DNA of 64,000 nucleotides from Advenella kashmirensis W13003 (GTDB taxonomy: Bacteria; Pseudomonadota; Gammaproteobacteria; Burkholderiales; Burkholderiaceae_B), in assembly GCF_000506985.1 (NCBI RefSeq), contig NZ_KI650980.1:124001-188000 (forward strand), written 5' to 3'. The translations under genes were made by a program, and so were the position numbers. The notes beneath the pieces were generated by a model. It saw nothing but the letters and a program-made list of their open reading frames with translations. It had not been told where the DNA came from and made no database searches. Shown piece after piece: positions 16,923 to 25,474 of the stretch (position 1 is the first letter of the stretch; every line of letters starts with the position of its first letter).

Positions 16923-18082
16923 GCATTTTCTCCCTGAGCGGCAATCGATGACAGAACTTCGTCATTATGTTGACCCAGCGCCGGAGGCCCGGCCGTGATG
17001 CGGCTGGTCTTGCCGTCAAAACGGATGGGCGAAGCAAAGGTGCTGGCAGTCAATCCATTGGGCAGGGGAATACTTTGTACCCATTCCATATGAGCCACCT
17101 GTTCGTCCGCCAGTATGTCTGAGTACTGGTTGATAGGCGCACAAGGTACGCCTGCACCCCGGAACTGCGCGAGCCAGTGCTCTGATGATTCGTCTGCAAA
17201 AATCGCTTCCAGTATTTCGAGCAAGTCGTGTTGATGTTGCGCTCGTAATGAGGTTGAGGCAAAACGTTCATCGTCAAGCAAATCAAGCCTATTCACCACT
17301 TGGCAGACGGACTTCCATAGAGAATTGTTACCCGCAGCCATGCCGAAATAACCATCTTTACAGCGAAAGACCTGATAGGGTGCGTTGCGGGGGTGGGCTG
17401 AGCCCATTTTTTTGGGATTATTGCCACTGCCAAAATACTCGGACGTTTGCAGGGCAGCAATACCTAGTGTCGCTCCCAGCATGGAAACATCAATATGCGT
17501 GCCTTCACCCGATTTCTCCGCCAATCTTAACGCCGAAACAATAGCGAATGCAGCATATAAACCAGCAGAAAAATCGCATACTGGCACCCCACATTTGACG
17601 GGAGCGCCGTCAGCTTCACCGGTAATGCTCATGAGTCCGCTCATGGCCTGAACCGTCAAATCGAATCCACCTTCCTGACTACGCGGGCCATTTTGCCCAT
17701 AAGCAGAAATCGAACAATAGACAATTTTGGGATTGAGCGCTTTTATCGCTGCAAAGCCTAAACCTAGCCGGTCCATCACTCCGGGACGATTGTTTTCGAG
17801 AACAATATCTGCTTCACTCATAAGTTGCTGTGCAGCCTTGACATCAGCAGGATCTTTTAAATTGAGTGTTATCGATTTTTTATTCCGATTCAGCGAAGCG
17901 AAATTTTCACTATACCCATCGCTGATTGGCGGCCAGCTTCTCAACGTATCTCCACCATTGGGGTTCTCTATTTTGATTACGTCGGCACCCATGTCGGCAA
18001 GTAGCATACTGCAGAACGGGCCTGCGGCAACATTGCAAACTTCAATGACTTTGACGCCTTGTAGCGTGGATTCTTGTTTCAT
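16919..18082 (-). CDS. CaiB/BaiF family III CoA-transferase
   Basis: This 387-residue family III CoA-transferase shows VIEVCNVAAGPFCSMLLADMGADVIKIENP at the N-terminus, recognisable by LADMGADVIKIE, then LNRNKKSITLNLKDP, ENNRPGVMDRLGLG, and YCSISAYGQNGP. It is a paralogue of 2471-3658. It transfers CoA to an acid without using ATP. It is the first enzyme gene of the minus-strand acyl-CoA operon, 27 bases below the IclR gene, and overlaps the crotonase by four bases. The ribosome site before ATG 18082 is weak. Donor and acceptor are unknown. Confidence 0.9.
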   Translation of the reverse strand: MKQESTLQGVKVIEVCNVAAGPFCSMLLADMGADVIKIENPNGGDTLRSWPPISDGYSENFASLNRNKKSITLNLKDPADVKAAQQLMSEADIVLENNRPGVMDRLGLGFAAIKALNPKIVYCSISAYGQNGPRSQEGGFDLTVQAMSGLMSITGEADGAPVKCGVPVCDFSAGLYAAFAIVSALRLAEKSGEGTHIDVSMLGATLGIAALQTSEYFGSGNNPKKMGSAHPRNAPYQVFRCKDGYFGMAAGNNSLWKSVCQVVNRLDLLDDERFASTSLRAQHQHDLLEILEAIFADESSEHWLAQFRGAGVPCAPINQYSDILADEQVAHMEWVQSIPLPNGLTASTFASPIRFDGKTSRITAGPPALGQHNDEVLSSIAAQGENA

Positions 18083-18109
18083 AAATATTCGCTCACAGAA
18101 TGGTTTGTA

Positions 18110-18880
18110 CTAATTCGATTCGCCAAAATAGCCCCGACGATATCCCGATTCCCGAGAAATTTCACGCGCAGCGTCCAGTACCACTGGCGACCAGCGTTTC
18201 ATGTTTTCGATCGTGAATCGGTCCAAGGGGCCCGAAATGCCGAAAGCGGCGATAACTTTGTTATGCCCGTCAAAAATGGGCGCAGCGATGCCACCGACAT
18301 TGCTGCGCCATTCCCCACGATTGATTGCATAACCAATACGGGAAATGTTGATCAGTTCTTCCTTAAGTGCAGATAATGTGGTGATTGTCGTTTCTGTATG
18401 ACGGATGAGATCCGTGGCGTTACGTTCCAGGTATTCGCTGGGCTGAAAAGCCAGCAGGGCTTTGCCGGTGGCAACGGCGTAAGCAGGAGCTCGACCACCG
18501 ATGATTGAGTAGGCGCGGACAGGATTGGGGCTGTCTATTTTATCGATATAGATCACGTCAAATTTATCAAGGACGGAAAGATGCACGGTCTCCTGTGTTT
18601 CTTGCGCCACGCTGCGCATTAAGGGCGCTGCAATTTTCCGCACATCCAGCCGGGCAAGGCGTTGAGCCGCCAGTTCGAAGACTTTCAGTGTCGGCCGGTA
18701 GCCGCCCGTATGGCTGCTTTTGCCTACGTACCCAGCCGCTATCAGCGTTTGCAATGTGCGATGGGTATTGCTTTTAGTCAGACCAGCGGCCACGGCAAGA
18801 TCGTCAATCGTGTTCGGTTGATCTTCCTGCGCGCATATGATTTCAAACAATCGCAATCCTTTCAGTAGGGTCTTATCCAT
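18110..18880 (-). CDS. IclR-family transcriptional regulator
   Basis: This 256-residue protein has the two IclR domains. The N-terminal winged helix reads GLRLFEIICAQEDQPNTIDDLA then GLTKSNTHRTLQTLIAAGYV. The C-terminal effector domain contains ETVHLSVLDKFDVIYIDKID, RAPAYAVATGKALLAF and AAPIFDGHNKVIAAFGISGP motifs, quoted as short cores. It opens the minus-strand acyl-CoA operon and is divergent from the Bug gene at 19060. Autocontrol and control of both directions from the 18881-19059 gap is the simplest reading. The effector is unknown. Confidence 0.92.
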   Translation of the reverse strand: MDKTLLKGLRLFEIICAQEDQPNTIDDLAVAAGLTKSNTHRTLQTLIAAGYVGKSSHTGGYRPTLKVFELAAQRLARLDVRKIAAPLMRSVAQETQETVHLSVLDKFDVIYIDKIDSPNPVRAYSIIGGRAPAYAVATGKALLAFQPSEYLERNATDLIRHTETTITTLSALKEELINISRIGYAINRGEWRSNVGGIAAPIFDGHNKVIAAFGISGPLDRFTIENMKRWSPVVLDAAREISRESGYRRGYFGESN

Positions 18881-18889
18881 TTCTATCTC

Positions 18890-19043
18890 AAATATTGATA
18901 TTTAGAATCCCATATTTTATATCAAAAATTAGAGACTCATTAGTCAATGGATTTGAACCAAATATTCGTTGACCAAGTAGCCATTATATGCGATTCTTTA
19001 TAAAATACAACAAGTAGTATTTATGTCCTAAATATTAAGATTT
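18890..19043. promoter_or_regulatory. divergent IclR/Bug promoter region with AAATAT repeats
   Basis: The gap between IclR (minus) and Bug (plus) holds AAATATTGATATTT, a palindrome with a two-base centre, at 18890-18903, and a related AAATATTAAGATTT at 19030-19043. The first 13 bases of the latter recur upstream of the Bug at 24457. They may be regulator sites or simply AT-rich promoter sequence. AGGAGG stands before ATG 19060. Confidence 0.4.
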
Positions 19044-19059
19044 AAAACAGGAGGTATAA

Positions 19060-20025
19060 ATGAGATTATTTATCAAAATGGCCGCAATAGCATGTTTTGC
19101 TCTTTCATCAACAATTAGCTTTGCCGCCGACTGGCCAGCAAAACCGGTCACGCTGATCGTGCCTTATCCGCCAGGCGGAGCGAATGATTTTTCAGCCCGG
19201 ATCTATGCGCAATATCTTCCTGAATTGATCGGTGCGCCGGTCGTGGTCGATAATCGGGCAGGTGCTGGAGGTGAAATAGGTGCTGAACTGGCTTCACGCT
19301 CCAAGCCTGACGGCTATACAATGCTTTTCGGCGCAATTGGAAGTTTGGCGATCAATTCAGTGTTGCCATCGAAACCCAAAACGTATAATTTCCCAGATGC
19401 ATTTGAGGGAGTCTCCTTCGGCACGGCCGTGCCACTGGTCGTTGCCGTTCGCAACGGGTTAGGCGTGAACTCGCTAGATGAACTCATTAAGAAAGCGAAG
19501 GAGAATCCGGGAAAAATTTCGTACGGTTCAGCAGGTGTGGGTTCATCGCAGCATATGGCCGTGGAAAAATTCCAGCTGGCAACCGATACCAAACTACTGC
19601 ATGTCCCTTATAAGGGTAGTGGCCCAGCAGTAACCGATTTACTTGGCGGTCAAATCGACATGGTCATTGAAACACTGACTACTTTGTATCCACAAATGAA
19701 AAGTGGCAAGATCAAATTGCTTGCCGTCAGCACGCAGGATCGGGTCAAGACCATTCCTGACGTTCCAACTTTGCAAGAATCTGGAGTTAAAGATTATGTG
19801 CTTACCACTAACTACGGTCTTCTAACTCCTGCCAGCACTCCTAAGCCAATTGTGGAAAAGATGTCTAAGGCAATGCAGGCTGTGGCAGCACGCAAAGATG
19901 TGGAAAATAAACTAATCGAATCTGGGGCGAACGCATATGCAACGACTCCTGAGCAAACTGACCGCTTGTTGCTGGACGAAGTCAAGAAATGGCAAGATGT
20001 GGCTACACGAGCCAAAGTAGAGTAA
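19060..20025 (+). CDS. Bug/TctC-family periplasmic solute receptor
   Basis: This 321-residue protein has a signal peptide ending near SFAADW. Mature family marks are VPYPPGGANDFSAR, VVVDNRAGAGGEIGAE and KPDGYTMLFG. The ligand loop is of the usual kind, YGSAGVGSSQHMAVE. A strong AGGAGG ribosome site precedes ATG 19060. It is divergent from the IclR-led acyl-CoA operon and 19 bases before an FAD/NAD(P)-binding protein gene, so it could serve either. The ligand is expected to be a carboxylate but is unknown. Confidence 0.93.
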   Translation: MRLFIKMAAIACFALSSTISFAADWPAKPVTLIVPYPPGGANDFSARIYAQYLPELIGAPVVVDNRAGAGGEIGAELASRSKPDGYTMLFGAIGSLAINSVLPSKPKTYNFPDAFEGVSFGTAVPLVVAVRNGLGVNSLDELIKKAKENPGKISYGSAGVGSSQHMAVEKFQLATDTKLLHVPYKGSGPAVTDLLGGQIDMVIETLTTLYPQMKSGKIKLLAVSTQDRVKTIPDVPTLQESGVKDYVLTTNYGLLTPASTPKPIVEKMSKAMQAVAARKDVENKLIESGANAYATTPEQTDRLLLDEVKKWQDVATRAKVE

Positions 20026-20044
20026 AAGGTCGACGGACAGATAT

Positions 20045-21595
20045 ATGAATAAGAATCATCATCTTGCTATCGTAGGAGGCGGCTCTGTTGCCGTCTCTTT
20101 TCTTGCGCAGTTCATCGCGCGGTTGCAAAACACGGAAATGGGAACATCCCGTCTTCGGATTACACTTTTCGAACCGACTGGCATCATCGGACAGGGAACA
20201 GCCTATCAAGCAGATCTGAACACGAATCTCCTTAATGTCCCTGCGAACAATATGTCCCTATATGATGAAAATCGGGGTCACTTTGTTAACTGGATCTCCT
20301 CCTTGAGTGAAAAGGAGCTCCAGGGGTACGGAATAGAGCGAGTTGATGGCAATGAGTTTTATCCCCGGCCTTTGTTCGGACGCTATGTAGGCGATCAATT
20401 TAACAGAGTCGTCAGGCAAGCCAATGCCCTTGGCGTGGAGGTTGAGGTCGTACACGAGTCAATCATCGCCATTGAGAAACAACCAAACAAAAATATCCTG
20501 CTTCGGGATGGCTCGGGTCACCGATATGAAGCTGACCGTATTGTTTTATGCAATGGGAATTTATCATCCGATAAATTCGATGCACTGTTGCCACACACAG
20601 GCTTTTTCAATAGCCCTTATCCTGTTAATGGATTACTCGAAACGATACCCAGGGATGCAGCTATCGGCATTCTGGGTAGCAATTTGAGTGCGATTGATGC
20701 CATTGTGGCATTAATGGCTGGAGGGCATACCGGACCAATTCACTGTTTTTCCCGGCAAGGGAAACTGCCTTCGGTCAGAAGCACGAGGCCCACAGCGGTA
20801 GGCAACAAGATGACCCGTGGGGCAGTCCTTGAACTGGTTGCGCAGCAAGGGGGGCATCTCAAAATAAACCATATATTCGAGAGACTACGGGAGATGATTC
20901 AGTATCATTCTTCCACCGTCGATTTTCAGGACGTAAGAGGACAAGGTGAGAATGCCAAAGAACAATTAGACTGTGAAATCCTGGCCTCCCTGAGCCAAGA
21001 GAGACCTTGGCAATCAGTGCTCGCCTCAACTAACGAGGTCATCGACTTACTTTGGTATTACCTGGCTCCTCCGGAAAAACGTGAATTTCAGGACAAATGG
21101 TTATCCCAATGGATGTCTCGTCGTTCCATGTTTCCGATGAAAAACGCACTGAAGATCCAGTCTATGATGGTCAAGGATCAACTGCATGTTCACGCTGGCT
21201 TCCAATCTTGCCGCCCGGGAGCTGGAAAGCAGTATTTTGATATGGACTATCGTGACAAGCTTGATGTTATCCAGTCGTTAAGGTGTGATTTCGTTATTAA
21301 TGCCACCGGATTTTCGCAGAACGTGGAAAAGTCAACTGATCCCCTGGTAGTCAATTTATTAAAGTCTGGACTTGCAACGCCGTCTGAATACGGAGGATTG
21401 AAACTTGATTTTCCAACCGGAGGCCTACTGAGTTCTGACGGTAAGTTGACTGAAGAAATAACGGTTTTAGGTAGCCTGGCACGTGGTACCTATTTTTGGA
21501 CGATTTCAATGGATGTCAACGCACGGCTTGCGAATCAACAGGCACGACAGATAATTGCAAAACTCGCATTCCAGAGCGAAAGTGTCAAGGCGTGA
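20045..21595 (+). CDS. FAD/NAD(P)-binding protein (NAD_binding_9-like)
   Basis: This 516-residue protein begins with a dinucleotide-binding fold, HLAIVGGGSVAVSFLAQFIA (residues 5-24), followed by IIGQGTAYQADLNTNLLNVPAN, whose core GTAYxxxxxxxLLNVPA is typical of the FAD/NAD(P)-binding group often annotated as a hypothetical oxidoreductase. A second Rossmann stretch reads AIGILGSNLSAIDAIVAL near residue 205. The ending ARGTYFWTISMDVNARLANQ is also typical. Related proteins occur beside siderophore, amine or opine-type metabolism, but no reaction is established. It follows the Bug gene by 19 bases, so a redox step on the imported compound is possible. Confidence 0.75.
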   Translation: MNKNHHLAIVGGGSVAVSFLAQFIARLQNTEMGTSRLRITLFEPTGIIGQGTAYQADLNTNLLNVPANNMSLYDENRGHFVNWISSLSEKELQGYGIERVDGNEFYPRPLFGRYVGDQFNRVVRQANALGVEVEVVHESIIAIEKQPNKNILLRDGSGHRYEADRIVLCNGNLSSDKFDALLPHTGFFNSPYPVNGLLETIPRDAAIGILGSNLSAIDAIVALMAGGHTGPIHCFSRQGKLPSVRSTRPTAVGNKMTRGAVLELVAQQGGHLKINHIFERLREMIQYHSSTVDFQDVRGQGENAKEQLDCEILASLSQERPWQSVLASTNEVIDLLWYYLAPPEKREFQDKWLSQWMSRRSMFPMKNALKIQSMMVKDQLHVHAGFQSCRPGAGKQYFDMDYRDKLDVIQSLRCDFVINATGFSQNVEKSTDPLVVNLLKSGLATPSEYGGLKLDFPTGGLLSSDGKLTEEITVLGSLARGTYFWTISMDVNARLANQQARQIIAKLAFQSESVKA

Positions 21596-21736
21596 CTAAC
21601 GCGTCCGTGTTGTTTGTAGTTCGAAGCAGCGTAGCTGCAGCAGTGCGCAGTTCGCTGCTTTGTGCAGGAAAAAGATAAGACGGATGCTGTAATATACCTG
21701 GATCTTTTAACACTTACCTATTCGCAAGATACATCC

Positions 21737-22228
21737 ATGTCCAAAGTCACTTTCCGACGAGCAATCGTCAATGATGCATCACGCTGCTACGAAATTGAAA
21801 TAAACGCCTATGAGGGCGAAGAGGCAGCGACGCTCGAAAAAATCGCGACCCGTATCCGCCTATATCCCGAAGGGTTTTTAGTGATGGAGCAGGATGGCCG
21901 GATCATTGGTTTCATTAATAGCGGCTGCGCTTATGACGTAATCATGGCTGATGAAAAATTTAAAGAACTCATTGGGCACGATGCGTCGGCTCAAAATGTC
22001 GTCATTATGTCTGTCGTTATTGAACCTTTATGCCAGGGAAGAGGGTACAGCACTTTACTGATGGAGCATTTTATAGGCGAAATGAAAAAAAATAATAAGA
22101 AAACTATCCATTTGATGTGTAAGGAACATCATGTAGATCTATACAAGCGACTGGGCTTTCGATACGTCAGGCAGTCAGATTCGGACCACGGAGGCATGCT
22201 TTGGCATGAAATAGTTATGGAGTTGTAA
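21737..22228 (+). CDS. GNAT-family N-acetyltransferase
   Basis: This protein is about 163 residues long from ATG 21737; a longer frame from GTG 21662 adds 25 residues without family homology. VIMSVVIEPLCQGRGYSTLL shows the acetyl-CoA pyrophosphate loop, with core QGRGYS. The next part, HLMCKEHHVDLYKRLGF, resembles the arylalkylamine acetyltransferase branch, in which YxRLGF is conserved. It would acetylate an amine, perhaps to detoxify it. It lies 141 bases after the FAD-binding gene and converges with the LysR gene at 22248. The substrate is unknown. Confidence 0.82.
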   Translation: MSKVTFRRAIVNDASRCYEIEINAYEGEEAATLEKIATRIRLYPEGFLVMEQDGRIIGFINSGCAYDVIMADEKFKELIGHDASAQNVVIMSVVIEPLCQGRGYSTLLMEHFIGEMKKNNKKTIHLMCKEHHVDLYKRLGFRYVRQSDSDHGGMLWHEIVMEL

Positions 22229-22247
22229 TGGCTCTTGGTAAAAAAAA

Positions 22248-23132
22248 TCACTGCTTTTCCGATATTGTCATTTTTATGGCGTCGACTACTCTTTGTATCA
22301 GAAGATTGCTGCCCGTCGACAGATAGGTAATAAAAAAGTCAACACCGTCGACCTCTGGTTCTACCTCAAGAACTTTCAGTTTGCCTGCATTGATGTCAGG
22401 TGTGTAGTAGCCTTGAGGTAGCAGAGCGACACCCTGCCGTCTGACCACGAGTCGTGCCAACACATCCATATTGTTGGAGCTGACCGCAATTTGAAACGGA
22501 ACACCAGCATCTGTAAACCACTTTTTAACAACGGGATAATGATGCGAATCTTCCGGAAATGAGAGAATGGGCCAGTTTGCCAGCCCTTTGGGGTTCAGGC
22601 AATGATCGGGAATATTCAATTCGGGGCTGGCCATCCAAACGAACGTGTCGTGGGCGATCAGGTCAAATTTCAAAAGAGGATCTGCAGGCGCACCGGCAAC
22701 CAGCGCAAAATCCAGTCTTCCTTCGTGCAGATGCTGCAATAAGGTTTGCGTGAGCGCAACGTGGATGCGGATTCTCAAAGTAGGATAGCGTCCTCGCAAA
22801 TTTGCAATCAGGATTGGTAGCCACGTACTGGCAATATACCCAACTACGCCAAGGCGTAATAGTCCCTCCATGCGATGCGTATCGCCGATTCGTTCTCGTA
22901 GATCGCGGGCTCTTTCGATCAGGTCGTGCGCTTCGAAATAAAGAGCTTGCCCTTGCTGGGTAAGTTGATTGCGATGACCTGACCGGTCGAACAGCGTGAC
23001 GCCAAAGTAATGTTCCAGCTCCTTGACGCGGGCAGAAATTGTAGACTGGGTAATGTGCAGAATGCCCGAGGCAGCTGCGAAGCTGCCTGCATCGACAATG
23101 TGAACGAAGGTTTCAAGCAGCTTGATATTCAT
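22248..23132 (-). CDS. LysR-family transcriptional regulator
   Basis: This protein of about 294 residues has the LysR N-terminus: LLETFVHIVDAGSFAAASG then ITQSTISARVKELEHYFGVTLF, of which TQSTISARVKELE is diagnostic. The effector domain follows (LRLGVVGYIASTWLPIL, FALVAGAPADP). Either GTG 23138 or ATG 23132 could start it; the ATG, two bases after the dioxygenase stop, is preferred. The gene is translationally linked to the dioxygenase upstream (GTGACAATG overlaps the TGA), which makes the dioxygenase its likely target or partner. The ligand is unknown. Confidence 0.9.
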   Translation of the reverse strand: MNIKLLETFVHIVDAGSFAAASGILHITQSTISARVKELEHYFGVTLFDRSGHRNQLTQQGQALYFEAHDLIERARDLRERIGDTHRMEGLLRLGVVGYIASTWLPILIANLRGRYPTLRIRIHVALTQTLLQHLHEGRLDFALVAGAPADPLLKFDLIAHDTFVWMASPELNIPDHCLNPKGLANWPILSFPEDSHHYPVVKKWFTDAGVPFQIAVSSNNMDVLARLVVRRQGVALLPQGYYTPDINAGKLKVLEVEPEVDGVDFFITYLSTGSNLLIQRVVDAIKMTISEKQ

Positions 23133-23134
23133 TG

Positions 23135-24148
23135 TCACCCATTATAGAAACGCCGGCCATTCTCCCGCAGCCACAAGCGAATCAAGTGTCGCTTACGTTC
23201 AGGTTCCTCGTGATCCACGAACCCGGTTCGCCGATGGCCCAGGCGCTTGTTATCAACAATCTGAATTTGCCCTGGCTCAAAGAAGAAATCGCGGCAAAAC
23301 TGTGGCTCACGCATGATGGATTCCAATGTTTCCAGCGCTGCTTCCGTTGTTGTATCCATGTCATATCCGGCCATCCGATAGCCGTTCACAACGTGCCGAT
23401 GAGAAAGACGACATGCGAGACGCCCGGCTTTTATTTCCATCAGGGGATGGCTGATGATAGACGGAGCGCTTGGGGAATGTTCTTTCTGTCTGTCAAACAG
23501 ATAAGGTTCAAATAAGCGACGAACGAGTTCCGGATGTCGCTCAAGCATCTCGTTAAATACCGAATAAAAGCTGACAATGCTGCTTATACCGCCTTCTTTC
23601 GCCGGTTGCAGACAGAGTAATGAAACGTAGTCTGGAGGACAAAGATTATAGCTGTTGTCTGTGTGAAAATTTTGTTCCGAATTAGTGACATCAGGCCGCA
23701 CCCCGTTTCCGGGGGGCCGGCCAAAATCGCGCACATCATATATGAGTTTGCCGTCCCAGCTTTGGGCGACGGGCCGGGACAGCAACTGGGATAGCAACCA
23801 ATAGGCCAATTTTGCTTCATCTTTCGAATATCTATCGATAGGCAAGCGATCAATAATGACGAAACCAACACCTTCCTGAAGTATCTGGCGACATTCATTC
23901 ATCATTGTTGTGCATGCAGCCAGCTGAAACATCGCAGGTTCAAGCACTTCCAGCGCTAACGGATTAGCGCGCCATGTTTCTATCGCCTGATTAAGTTCGG
24001 ACAGACATGCCGCATTGAGGCGCACCAGTCCGTCTTCTGGTTTCAGTGTGTCCCAGCGCCAGACAATAGCCCCCGTTTGCGGTGCCAGTGAACCTTCATT
24101 TATTTCGGTGGCCGGGCTTTCATTCAAAATCATTGATGCTGTATCCAT
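23135..24148 (-). CDS. TauD/TfdA-type Fe(II)/2-oxoglutarate dioxygenase
   Basis: This 337-residue protein (from ATG 24148, preceded by AAGGAGAC) shows the facial triad of 2-oxoglutarate dioxygenases. His and Asp lie in NFHTDNSYNL, and the distal His in NKRLGHRRTGFVD. The 2-oxoglutarate-binding Arg lies in KRHLIRLWLRE near the C-terminus. Such enzymes hydroxylate the substrate using O2 and 2-oxoglutarate. Members include taurine dioxygenase and the alkylsulfatase AtsK, which is relevant to the nearby sulfatase genes but not proven here. A longer frame to 24178 is less likely. It lies head to head with the Bug at 24457 and is coupled to LysR. Confidence 0.87.
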   Translation of the reverse strand: MDTASMILNESPATEINEGSLAPQTGAIVWRWDTLKPEDGLVRLNAACLSELNQAIETWRANPLALEVLEPAMFQLAACTTMMNECRQILQEGVGFVIIDRLPIDRYSKDEAKLAYWLLSQLLSRPVAQSWDGKLIYDVRDFGRPPGNGVRPDVTNSEQNFHTDNSYNLCPPDYVSLLCLQPAKEGGISSIVSFYSVFNEMLERHPELVRRLFEPYLFDRQKEHSPSAPSIISHPLMEIKAGRLACRLSHRHVVNGYRMAGYDMDTTTEAALETLESIMREPQFCRDFFFEPGQIQIVDNKRLGHRRTGFVDHEEPERKRHLIRLWLRENGRRFYNG

Positions 24149-24330
24149 GCTTTGTCTCCTTGGTGGTTTGCGATACAAATTTCAGATTTGAAGGGTTTAG
24201 TCTAAAGGATGGGATGCCGGTATGTAAGCGGAATCTGTCGATCAATTTTGATCGAAATTATCGATGAATGAGCTATTTACCAGGGTGGAGGATGTCGATA
24301 AACGATTGACGATCTCGCCACATTTCTATA

Positions 24331-24404
24331 ATATCCTATTTATCAATCTTTGTGTTTCATATAATAGGATTTTTATCTAAAACCTTCATTCAAATATTAA
24401 GATT
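24331..24404. promoter_or_regulatory. inverted AATAGGAT repeat and AAATATTAAGATT motif before Bug
   Basis: ATCCTATT (24333-24340) is the exact reverse complement of AATAGGAT (24363-24370). The motif AAATATTAAGATT starts at 24392 and recurs at 19030 upstream of another Bug. The region is the divergent gap between the dioxygenase and the Bug-GMC-sulfatase operon. A regulator site is plausible; no regulator is assigned. Confidence 0.4.
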
Positions 24405-24456
24405 GATCGGCGGGAAACAAAAAAATCGATATCTATAGAATCAGGAGAGACAAACG

Positions 24457-25440
24457 ATGAGCAAATTTTTATCAACATTGACAACGGCATTTTTACTGCT
24501 GGGTGTTTCGCTTTCTGTGCCAGCTCAGGCTGCGGATTACCCTGAAAAAGGCAAAACAATCATGTTGACGGTACCTTTCCCGCCTGGAGGCGCTTCAGAC
24601 GTCATAGGAAGACTGATTGCCCAAAAACTATCGGAAGCCTGGGGGGTTGATGCGGTCGTGGACAACCGAGCTGGCGGGGAAAGTATGGTTGGCGCATCCG
24701 TGGTGGCAAATAGCAAGAAGGATGGCTATCACATGGGGCTCTTCACGCTTGACTTTGTATTGAACCGAATTGTCCATGCCAAAAATCAGTCTTATGATGC
24801 AGCGAGGGATTTCACTCCGATCAGTCTGCTGGCCAAGTCTCCGTTGTATCTGGTTGTGAATGGCAAATCTGACATCAAAAATTTCGCAGATCTCAAGAAA
24901 CTCTCAATAGAAAAACCGGATGGCGTTTTCTACAGCTCTTGCTGCAGCGTGATGAATTTTTCGACCGAAATGTTAAAAAACGCCAGTGGCATCAAAGGCG
25001 AACATGTTCCCTACAAAGGAAGCTCTCCGTCAGTAAACGCTGTGGTCGCTGGAGAGACCACGTATGCAATCGATACGCCAGTATCCGTACAGAGTTACAT
25101 ACAGGCAGGCAGGCTAAAAGGATTGGCCGTCACGTCTCGCAAACGTGATCCAAGCTTTCCAGACATTCCAAATCTGAATGAGGTAGGAGTGCCTGGAGAT
25201 TTTGAGCTGGCGACTTGGTGGGGCATTTTGATGCCATCGGGCGTGCCGAACGACATCGTGCAAAAACTGAACGCGCAATTGCACAAGATTCTTGCACAGG
25301 ATGATGTGAAAAAGAAACTTGCAGAGTTCGGTGTACAAGTGGCTCCCACGAGCCCCGCTGATTTTGCAAAGCTAATGGAATCGGACTATCAGCGCTATCT
25401 ACAAGTGGCGAAAGACAATAACTTGTTGTTCTCAGAATAA
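24457..25440 (+). CDS. Bug/TctC-family periplasmic solute receptor, Cys-Cys loop type
   Basis: This 327-residue protein has a signal peptide ending at SVPAQAADYPEKG. Family marks are VPFPPGGASDVIGR, VVDNRAGGESMVGAS and KDGYHMG. The ligand loop is FYSSCCSVMNFSTEML, the Cys-Cys form shared with the Bugs at 9796 and 31325. A ribosome site AGGAGAG stands before ATG 24457. It heads an operon with two GMC oxidoreductases and a sulfatase. This context suggests it binds the anionic compound that the operon degrades; the ligand is unknown. Confidence 0.92.
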   Translation: MSKFLSTLTTAFLLLGVSLSVPAQAADYPEKGKTIMLTVPFPPGGASDVIGRLIAQKLSEAWGVDAVVDNRAGGESMVGASVVANSKKDGYHMGLFTLDFVLNRIVHAKNQSYDAARDFTPISLLAKSPLYLVVNGKSDIKNFADLKKLSIEKPDGVFYSSCCSVMNFSTEMLKNASGIKGEHVPYKGSSPSVNAVVAGETTYAIDTPVSVQSYIQAGRLKGLAVTSRKRDPSFPDIPNLNEVGVPGDFELATWWGILMPSGVPNDIVQKLNAQLHKILAQDDVKKKLAEFGVQVAPTSPADFAKLMESDYQRYLQVAKDNNLLFSE

Positions 25441-25474
25441 CAACTGAAACTTTGACCTGGAACGAAATTTAAAA

